This document shows positions 57,921 to 64,000 of a stretch of 64,000 nucleotides of DNA, piece after piece. Every line of letters starts with the position of its first letter. Within the stretch, counting starts at the first letter, position 1. The translations under genes were made by a program, and so were the position numbers. The notes below the pieces were generated by a model, which worked only from the letters and a program-made list of their open reading frames with translations, was not told where the DNA came from and searched no databases. This stretch comes from Desertivirga xinjiangensis (GTDB taxonomy: Bacteria; Bacteroidota; Bacteroidia; Sphingobacteriales; Sphingobacteriaceae), in contig NZ_JAFMZP010000002.1 of NCBI RefSeq assembly GCF_024436435.1, forward strand, positions 496,001 to 560,000, written 5' to 3'.

Positions 57921-57952
57921 TTTGCTAAAACGTTTTAATTGTTTTTAATTTG
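57921..57952 (+). promoter_or_regulatory. Promoter with LacI-type operator for the GH38-like operon
   Basis: TTTG at 57921-57924, a 20-nt spacer and TTAATTTG at 57945-57952 (one base off the -7 consensus) form a promoter whose spacer contains the 12-bp perfect palindrome TAAAACGTTTTA (57926-57937). The sequence and geometry copy the site at 45077-45107. The ATG follows about 30 nt after the predicted start. Confidence 0.6.
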
Positions 57953-57988
57953 TTTTGGCCAATTATAACTGAATTCTTTATTGTAGAA

Positions 57989-60529
57989 ATGAAAAAACTG
58001 CTTTTCACCCTGTTTTTATTACCTTACCTGGTATATGCGCAAAAGGCATATTTCATTGATGGTTTTCATGGGGGGATCTGGGGCCATTATCCTGCAGGTT
58101 ACACCTCCTACATTGTAGAACAATTAAACAGAAATCCGGCCTGGAATATCAATCTTGAGATTGAACCAGAAACCTGGAAAAGAGATTTAAAGTCAGATGT
58201 TGCTGGCTTCAGAGCAATTAGGGAACTTTTGAAAGATACCTCCGCTAACTCCCGGATAGAGTATGTTAATCCAGCTTACGGACAGCCTTATATGTTCAAT
58301 ATTTCAGGTGAAAGTATCATCAGGCAGTTTTCATATGGGATGAAAATGTTAACAGGATATTTCCCGTCAATAACATTTAGGACATATTCTTCGGAAGAGC
58401 CTTGCTTTACCAGTGCTTTGCCGCAAATACTAAAGTCCTTTGGTTATAGTTACGCTTCGTTAAAAAATCCAAACACTTGTTGGGGCGGTTATACGAGGGC
58501 TTATGGGAGGGAATTAGTGAACTGGATTGGTCCGGACGGTACCTCGATCTTAGCTAGTCCCCGCTACGCGATTGAAGCCTTAAAGCCTAATTCTACCTGG
58601 GAAACCATTGGAAATGCGAATTCGAGAGAATTTATTGCCAGCGCTTTCGCGGACGGAATCAAAAGTCCTGTGGGTATGTGCTTACAGGATGCGGGCTGGC
58701 GGTTTGGCCCCTGGCTGAAAGGCGATTTTTACAAGCCCACAACATATACAACCTGGAGGAACTATTTCGAAAATATCACGGACAGGACGAACGTTTCCGA
58801 CTGGAAGTTTACCCAGGAAGATGTGCAGACAAGCTTAGTATGGGGTGCGCAAGTATTGCAGCGGCTAGCGCAACAAACACGGATTGCAGAAAACAAGGTG
58901 GTACAGGCGGAAAAAATTGCATCCCTGCAAAAGCTGGAGAAAAATATTGCTTATCCATCAGCTTCGATCAATGATGCATGGCGTAACTTAATGTTAGCCC
59001 AACATCATGATTGCTGGATCGTTCCTTATAACAGGGACGGGGGAAATACCTGGGCGGATAAAGTTAAGAACTGGACGAATAAGACGAACCAGGTCGCAGA
59101 TAGCATTTACCGGAGAATGGCTAATGCGGAATTCGCTGAAGACGGATTTAAGTTCAGGGTTTATAATACACTGGGAAGAGAACGTACCGAATGGCTTAAG
59201 GTTCCGTTGCCGAAAAATGTTTCAGATACGCAGGGCTTAACGATGGTGGATCAAAACAATAAAAAGTTGCCGGTACAAGTATTGAAAGACAGGAAGTCAA
59301 TTCTGTTCAAAGCCCGGGTGCCGGCAATGGGATATGCTGTGTTCGAGTTGAAAAAACAGGCTAGGTCTATTATTGGATCTAATGGTAAAAATGCAACAAT
59401 TAAATTTCTGCAGAACGGCGACTGTATCCTGGAAACAGACCTCTATAAGATACATATTGATAAAAGTAAAGGAGGGACGATTAAGAGCCTGGTCGCAAAA
59501 AAGCTAAAAGAGAAGGAATTTATTGACGCTGATTCGGAGAGGAAGTTTAATGAGTTAAGAGGGAACTTCTACAAAAAGGGAGGTTTTATGACCAATACAG
59601 ACCAACCTGCTAGGATCTCAGTTTTAGAAAACGGACCTTTTATGCTTAGCGTTAGTATCCGGACCGAAATTGCTGGTAATCCGGTCACTCAGGTTATCAC
59701 CATGCAACAAGGGGAGCCGCGGATAGATTGTAACTTAAGGATAGACTGGAAAGGAAATGAAGGTATTGGTGAATTTGAAGAAAGCAATTATAAGGCCACT
59801 ACCTTGAGGAAAGCTTTCTATAATGATAAATATAAGCTGCTTACTTTGTTTCCCCTGGCTTTGAAAGGACAAAGGGTTTTCAAAGATGCACCCTTTGATG
59901 TCGTAGAGAGCCGCCTGGAGAATACTTTCTTTGGCAGCTGGGATAGTATTAAAAATAATGTTGTGTTCAATTGGGTAGATGTACTGAGCGGCGACAAGGA
60001 GTTTGGAATGGCCCTGTTTTCGGATCATGTAACTAGCTATTCACACGGAAGTGACTTTCCTTTAGCCTTAACCACCCAATATTCGGGAAAAGCACTGTGG
60101 GGACGTAACTATGTGCTTGACGGGCCGACGGAAATCAGTTATAAACTTTTGCCACATATGGGAGACTGGCAGAAAGCAGAGATTAACTATCGGAACGAAC
60201 AAATAAAAGAACCATTACAAGCTATAAGCATTAGTTCAGATCCTGGGATAAAACAGCGATCCTTTATCGAAAGTTCTACGGGTGCTTTAGAGATCAGCTC
60301 TTGTAACTTTGAAGGTGAAGATCTGTATATCAGGATATTCAATGCAGCAAAAACAAAAACCAAAGGGACGATCAAACTCAATTTTAACGTGTCTGCGGCC
60401 TCATTTGTCAATTTAGACGGAAGCAAGATGTCAGATACGGCGCTTTCTGCAAAAGGGGAGGGTATAACCGAAATTGCAGTAAACTTGAATCCATTTGGTA
60501 TAACCACCTTAAAAGTCTCAAAACAATGA
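57989..60529 (+). CDS. GH38-like alpha-mannosidase
   Basis: The 846-residue protein has a signal peptide (MKKLLFTLFLLPYLVYAQ). The N-terminal domain begins FIDGFHGGIWGHYP, in place of the usual HxHxDxGW zinc motif of GH38. The middle helical domain carries AWRNLMLAQHHDCWIVPYN (H339, H340, D341), matching the HHD zinc-binding site of GH38. C-terminal mannosidase sandwich domains follow. It is therefore a divergent exported member; the shifted N-terminal motif makes exact specificity uncertain. ATG at 57989 is preferred over TTG at 57950. Its stop overlaps the SGNH start by 4 nt. Confidence 0.8.
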   Translation: MKKLLFTLFLLPYLVYAQKAYFIDGFHGGIWGHYPAGYTSYIVEQLNRNPAWNINLEIEPETWKRDLKSDVAGFRAIRELLKDTSANSRIEYVNPAYGQPYMFNISGESIIRQFSYGMKMLTGYFPSITFRTYSSEEPCFTSALPQILKSFGYSYASLKNPNTCWGGYTRAYGRELVNWIGPDGTSILASPRYAIEALKPNSTWETIGNANSREFIASAFADGIKSPVGMCLQDAGWRFGPWLKGDFYKPTTYTTWRNYFENITDRTNVSDWKFTQEDVQTSLVWGAQVLQRLAQQTRIAENKVVQAEKIASLQKLEKNIAYPSASINDAWRNLMLAQHHDCWIVPYNRDGGNTWADKVKNWTNKTNQVADSIYRRMANAEFAEDGFKFRVYNTLGRERTEWLKVPLPKNVSDTQGLTMVDQNNKKLPVQVLKDRKSILFKARVPAMGYAVFELKKQARSIIGSNGKNATIKFLQNGDCILETDLYKIHIDKSKGGTIKSLVAKKLKEKEFIDADSERKFNELRGNFYKKGGFMTNTDQPARISVLENGPFMLSVSIRTEIAGNPVTQVITMQQGEPRIDCNLRIDWKGNEGIGEFEESNYKATTLRKAFYNDKYKLLTLFPLALKGQRVFKDAPFDVVESRLENTFFGSWDSIKNNVVFNWVDVLSGDKEFGMALFSDHVTSYSHGSDFPLALTTQYSGKALWGRNYVLDGPTEISYKLLPHMGDWQKAEINYRNEQIKEPLQAISISSDPGIKQRSFIESSTGALEISSCNFEGEDLYIRIFNAAKTKTKGTIKLNFNVSAASFVNLDGSKMSDTALSAKGEGITEIAVNLNPFGITTLKVSKQ

Positions 60530-61908
60530 AAAGGATTACCGCATACTATTTACTAGCGATACTTGCCGGGTGGCAAGTAAAGGCTCAAACGCTAAGTCCC
60601 TTCAAAAAGGGGGACAAAGTAGCGTTTATGGGAAACAGCATTACTGAAGCTGGCTATTATGGTTCAAACATCTGGCTTTATTATATGACCCGCTTCCCGG
60701 ACCAGCGAATTACCATCTACAATGTTGGTATTGGAGGAGACGTTGTGGGGCAGATGAACGAACGTTTTGAATTTGACGTATTGCCAAAAAAGCCGAATTT
60801 CCTGGTACTTACCTTTGGGATGAATGATACTGGTTATTTTGAGTTTAATCAGGAAAATGCCGAAGAAACAACCAAACAACGTATACAAACATCATTTCAG
60901 AACTTCGGTCTTTTACAGGCTAAATTAAAAGCCCAACCGGGAATTACTCCGATAATTATGTCGTCGGCGCCTTACGATGAGACGATGAGGAACAAGAACA
61001 ATTACTATAAAGGAAAAAGTAAGGCAATGGAGCAGATTGTGGCTTTCCAACGTGAGGCAGCTCAAAAAAACGGCTGGCCTTACGTGGATCTTTTCCATCC
61101 GATGACTGAAATCAATCTGCGGGAACAGAAGGTTAAACCAGAGTTTACTATCACCGGACCAGATCGTATCCATCCGGGAAGAGGAGGCCATTTGGTTATG
61201 GCGGCTACTTTTCTGAAAAGCCAGGGGCTGGCAGGTAAACCGGTGGCAAAGCTCGATCTCGACGCTAAAAAAGGTGTGATCTCCGTGGAAAATGCCACCG
61301 TAGCGATTAACAAAAAACCAGGGGTAAGCCTAAGTATTAATTATTTGGCGAAGGCTCTTCCTTTTCCGATAGATTCAGTTTCAGGAGTGTGGGAAAATCC
61401 TCAAACCCAGGCAGATGCTTTAACGGTCTATCCTTTTATTGAAGAATTTAACCAGGAGATCTTAAAGGTGAGGAATCTTAAGAAAGGGAGGTACGACCTG
61501 GTGATCGACGGTCAGAAGATAAGTTCTTTTAGTTCTGATACTCTGGAAAAAGGGATAAATATGGCTGTGCTGGGTAACACGCCCCAATACCGGCAGGCCG
61601 CCGAAATTATGTATCTAAACGATTTAAGGCTTGATTTGGAGAAGAAGCTAAGAGAATACTATTGGTTGCAGTATAATTATTTCAAAGGACAAAATATGCT
61701 ATTTGAAGATTCGCAGCTTGCTTTTGAAAAGGCTGAGGAGAAAGCTAAAGCCGATTGGTTTGTAAAGAGTAAAATGGGAACCTATCAAACTGCTCGTTTT
61801 CCTGAAGTGAGAAAAATGTGGCAGGACAACATTGACCAGCTTACGAATAAGATCTACCAAATGAATGTTCCGAAAATGCACTTAATAGAAATTGTAGCAG
61901 TAAAATGA
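60526..61908 (+). CDS. Secreted SGNH hydrolase 2, probable carbohydrate esterase
   Basis: The 460-residue protein has a signal peptide (to about residue 20, VKAQTL). SGNH blocks: FMGNSITEAG with nucleophile S38, YNVGIGGDVVGQ, LTFGMNDTG (Asn) and GPDRIHPGRGGH (Asp/His). The last 200 residues are helical and charged, with unknown role. It is coupled to both neighbours by ATGA overlaps, so GH38, SGNH and GH92-4 form one tight operon. An acetylesterase that clears the way for the mannosidases is the simplest reading. Confidence 0.85.
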   Translation: MKRITAYYLLAILAGWQVKAQTLSPFKKGDKVAFMGNSITEAGYYGSNIWLYYMTRFPDQRITIYNVGIGGDVVGQMNERFEFDVLPKKPNFLVLTFGMNDTGYFEFNQENAEETTKQRIQTSFQNFGLLQAKLKAQPGITPIIMSSAPYDETMRNKNNYYKGKSKAMEQIVAFQREAAQKNGWPYVDLFHPMTEINLREQKVKPEFTITGPDRIHPGRGGHLVMAATFLKSQGLAGKPVAKLDLDAKKGVISVENATVAINKKPGVSLSINYLAKALPFPIDSVSGVWENPQTQADALTVYPFIEEFNQEILKVRNLKKGRYDLVIDGQKISSFSSDTLEKGINMAVLGNTPQYRQAAEIMYLNDLRLDLEKKLREYYWLQYNYFKGQNMLFEDSQLAFEKAEEKAKADWFVKSKMGTYQTARFPEVRKMWQDNIDQLTNKIYQMNVPKMHLIEIVAVK

Positions 61909-64000
61909 ATAAGAAATCGGCATATATAACCATGGGTGTCATAGCTACCTTTTTAGCTTGTAAAACTACCAGCAGGCAATTCGACAACGCAAAATATGTT
62001 AATCCTTTTATTGGTGCGAGTACCAGTGTTGGAGATGCCGGTGTTTACCATGGATTGGGAAAGACATTTCCGGGAGCAACAACACCTTATGGTATGGTTC
62101 AGGTTAGCCCAAACACTATTACCGGCGGCGATAACGGTTCTGGCTACAGCAATGAACATACCAGCATTGAAGGCTTTGCTTTTACGCAGATGAGCGGGGT
62201 AGGATGGTTTGGTGACCTTGGAAACTTTTTGGTGATGCCAACGACAGGACCAATGAAAACCAATTCAGGAACTCTTGAAAAGCCGGATTCAGGGTATCGC
62301 TCGAGGTATGATAAATCTTCGGAAAAAGCTTCAGCTGGTTATTATAGTGTGTTTTTAACGGATTATAAGATAAAGGCAGAAGCCACAGCTACACCTCACA
62401 GCGGAATGTTGCGATTTACTTTTCCAAAGAACCAACAGTCAAGGTTGCAGATTGATTTGGCAAGAAGGGTAGGGGGGACCTCGACAGAACAATACGTTAC
62501 AGTGGTGGGCAGTAATGCTATAAAGGGCTGGATGAAATGTACGCCGGAAGGTGGCGGTTGGGGAAATGGAGATGGACAAGCCAACTATACCGTCTACTTT
62601 TATGCCGAATTCAGTAAGCCATTAGTGAATTATGGCGTTTGGTCAGCAGATATCCCCGACGGCGCAGTCAGGAAACGCGAGGAAGTTACTAGCGCCGCTT
62701 ACCAGAAAATTATAGCGGAATCTGAAATTTTGAAAGGCGTAAAAGATAAACAGGGGAAACACTTAGGTTTTTTTACCGAATTTGATACTAAAGACAATGA
62801 GGGGGTCTTGCTAAAGGCCGGAATTTCATTCGTAAGTATGGAAGGGGCAGAAAACAATCTCCGGAACGAAATTGAAGACTGGAATTTTAATGCTGTAAGG
62901 AAGAAAGCCACGAGGTTATGGAATGAATCCCTTTCAAAAATTAACATCGAAGGTGGAAGTGAAGAGCAGCGCAACGTTTTTTATACTTCGTTGTACCATA
63001 CTCAGATAGATCCAAGAGTATTTGAAGATGTAGACGGAAACTATATCGGCGGAGATTTTAAAGCTCACCAGTCGAAGGATTTTACCAAGCGTACTATTTT
63101 TAGCGGCTGGGATGTTTTTCGCAGTCAAATGCCCTTACAAACTATGATTAATCCAAAACTGGTGAATGATATGATCAACTCACTTGTATCGCTGGCGGAT
63201 GAGAAAGATAAAGATTACCTGGAAAGATGGGAATTTTTGAACTCTTATAGTGGCTGTATGATCGGTAATCCGGCAGTCTCTGTAATTGCCGACGCCTATG
63301 CTAAAGGTATTAAAGGGTTCGATATAGAAAAAGCATACCGGTTGTCTGTAAACAGTGTGGAGAAGTTCGGCAATGGTGAAAAAGGCTATGTCAGCGAGGG
63401 TTTTGGAATTTCACATACCCTTGAATACGCTTATTTCGACTGGTGTGTGGCGCAGATGGCCAGATCATTAGGAAAAAATGCTGATGCAGAGAAGTATCTG
63501 AATAGATCGCAGGCGTATCGAAATATCTTCGATGCGGAAAAAGGTTGGTTCAGGCCGAAAGATAAAAACGGAAACTGGGAGCCCTGGCCACAGGAAGGCC
63601 GGCTGAAACAATGGTACGGTTCTATTGAAAGCAATGCTTATCAGCAAGGATGGTTTGTTCCCCAGGACGTAGATGGGATGGTTGCTCTCATGGGAGGAAA
63701 AGAAAAGGTGCGTCAGGATTTAACAACTTTTTTTGACAAGGCACCTGAGGATCTGATGTGGAACGACTATTATAATCACGCTAATGAACCGGTTCATCAT
63801 GTGCCGTTTCTTTTCAACCGCCTTGATGCGCCCTGGTTAACTCAAAAATGGACGAGGGAGATCTGCAGAAGGGCTTACAAAAACTCGGTAGAGGGTTTGG
63901 TCGGTAATGAAGACGTTGGTCAGATGTCTGCCTGGTACGTGTTAGCGGCTAGTGGGTTGCATCCGATAGCGCCTGGCGACACCCGCTATGAGATTACCAG
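61905..64000 (+). CDS. GH92 alpha-mannosidase 4 (cut by window end)
   Basis: The frame opens with ATG overlapping the SGNH stop and stays open to the window end (698 codons). A lipobox (VIATFLACKTT) predicts a lipoprotein, unlike the other three GH92 copies. Family features: YVNPFIGASTSVGDAGVYHG, TPYGMVQVSPNT, GWDVFRSQMPLQ and VGNEDVGQMSAWYVLAASGLHP. The usual GND becomes GNED. It is expected to be surface- or periplasm-anchored and to act on mannose branches. The last C-terminal sandwich strands are missing because the window stops. Confidence 0.92.
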   Translation, partial: MNKKSAYITMGVIATFLACKTTSRQFDNAKYVNPFIGASTSVGDAGVYHGLGKTFPGATTPYGMVQVSPNTITGGDNGSGYSNEHTSIEGFAFTQMSGVGWFGDLGNFLVMPTTGPMKTNSGTLEKPDSGYRSRYDKSSEKASAGYYSVFLTDYKIKAEATATPHSGMLRFTFPKNQQSRLQIDLARRVGGTSTEQYVTVVGSNAIKGWMKCTPEGGGWGNGDGQANYTVYFYAEFSKPLVNYGVWSADIPDGAVRKREEVTSAAYQKIIAESEILKGVKDKQGKHLGFFTEFDTKDNEGVLLKAGISFVSMEGAENNLRNEIEDWNFNAVRKKATRLWNESLSKINIEGGSEEQRNVFYTSLYHTQIDPRVFEDVDGNYIGGDFKAHQSKDFTKRTIFSGWDVFRSQMPLQTMINPKLVNDMINSLVSLADEKDKDYLERWEFLNSYSGCMIGNPAVSVIADAYAKGIKGFDIEKAYRLSVNSVEKFGNGEKGYVSEGFGISHTLEYAYFDWCVAQMARSLGKNADAEKYLNRSQAYRNIFDAEKGWFRPKDKNGNWEPWPQEGRLKQWYGSIESNAYQQGWFVPQDVDGMVALMGGKEKVRQDLTTFFDKAPEDLMWNDYYNHANEPVHHVPFLFNRLDAPWLTQKWTREICRRAYKNSVEGLVGNEDVGQMSAWYVLAASGLHPIAPGDTRYEIT

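Noticed and set aside
57870-57924. TATATTTG at 57917-57924 as the -7 box of the GH38-like gene
   Set aside because: It matches the consensus, but the nearest TTTG (57870) is over 40 nt upstream, whereas TTTG at 57921 with TTAATTTG at 57945 has the right spacing and repeats the geometry of the 45077-45107 site. It stays a weaker alternative.
8975-64000. Assignment of the locus to xanthan degradation
   Set aside because: Mannose, uronate and acetyl functions would fit, but no PL8-type lyase, GH94 or xanthan endoglucanase is visible.

Overview
The window looks like chromosomal DNA of a Bacteroidota, most likely a soil or plant-associated Sphingobacteriaceae relative (Pedobacter or Mucilaginibacter type). 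The basis is two SusC/SusD pairs, a one-protein hybrid two-component regulator (HTCS), a type IX secretion (T9SS) sorting tail, many signal peptides and lipoboxes on hydrolases, and promoter elements resembling the Bacteroidota -33/-7 consensus. Genus assignment is inference. No rRNA, tRNA, CRISPR array or insertion sequence was seen.

Left flank (1-8097), housekeeping and accessory: a minus-strand cluster AraC-type regulator > cupin > YceI-like lipoprotein (cut by the window edge); a LytS/LytR-type two-component pair; an unusual 964-residue fusion of an exonuclease III domain to an ATP-dependent DNA ligase with a LigD-type polymerase domain; and a divergent zinc alcohol dehydrogenase closed by a strong terminator. 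Between it and the next block lies a gene-poor stretch (8098-8974) with the remnant of an FG-GAP/VCBS-repeat gene.

Carbohydrate block A (8975-35712, all plus strand): SusC1-SusD1-SusC2-SusD2, a parallel beta-helix T9SS cargo whose sorting tail is out of frame, an SGNH esterase, a GH29 alpha-fucosidase, a large secreted protein of unclear family (weakly GH67-like), an unlisted 33-residue single-span membrane peptide, the HTCS regulator, a second beta-helix protein (GH141-like), a GH3 with a NagZ-type His/Asp dyad, and a second GH29. This is a classical polysaccharide utilisation locus (PUL) with a fucose emphasis.

Carbohydrate block B (35773-64000, mixed strands, continuing past the window): four GH92 alpha-mannosidases, a GH38-like alpha-mannosidase, a GH2 of beta-mannosidase type with an embedded F5/8 (CBM32-like) domain, a GH130, a GH31 alpha-glucosidase, a GH78 alpha-rhamnosidase, a GH105 unsaturated uronyl hydrolase, two O-acetylesterase candidates and two surface-type lipoproteins. 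It is mannose-centred and contains no SusC/D inside the window. Three intergenic sites share a LacI-type palindrome built on GCTAAAACGTTTTA, and two of them sit between matching -33 and -7 boxes, so block B probably answers to a LacI-family repressor not encoded here, whereas block A carries its own HTCS.

Taken together the enzymes would strip alpha- and beta-mannose, fucose, rhamnose, glucose, HexNAc-type residues and acetyl groups from a complex branched glycan. A mannose-rich N-glycan or a fucosylated, partly acidic, acetylated heteroglycan are both possible; the sequence does not decide this.
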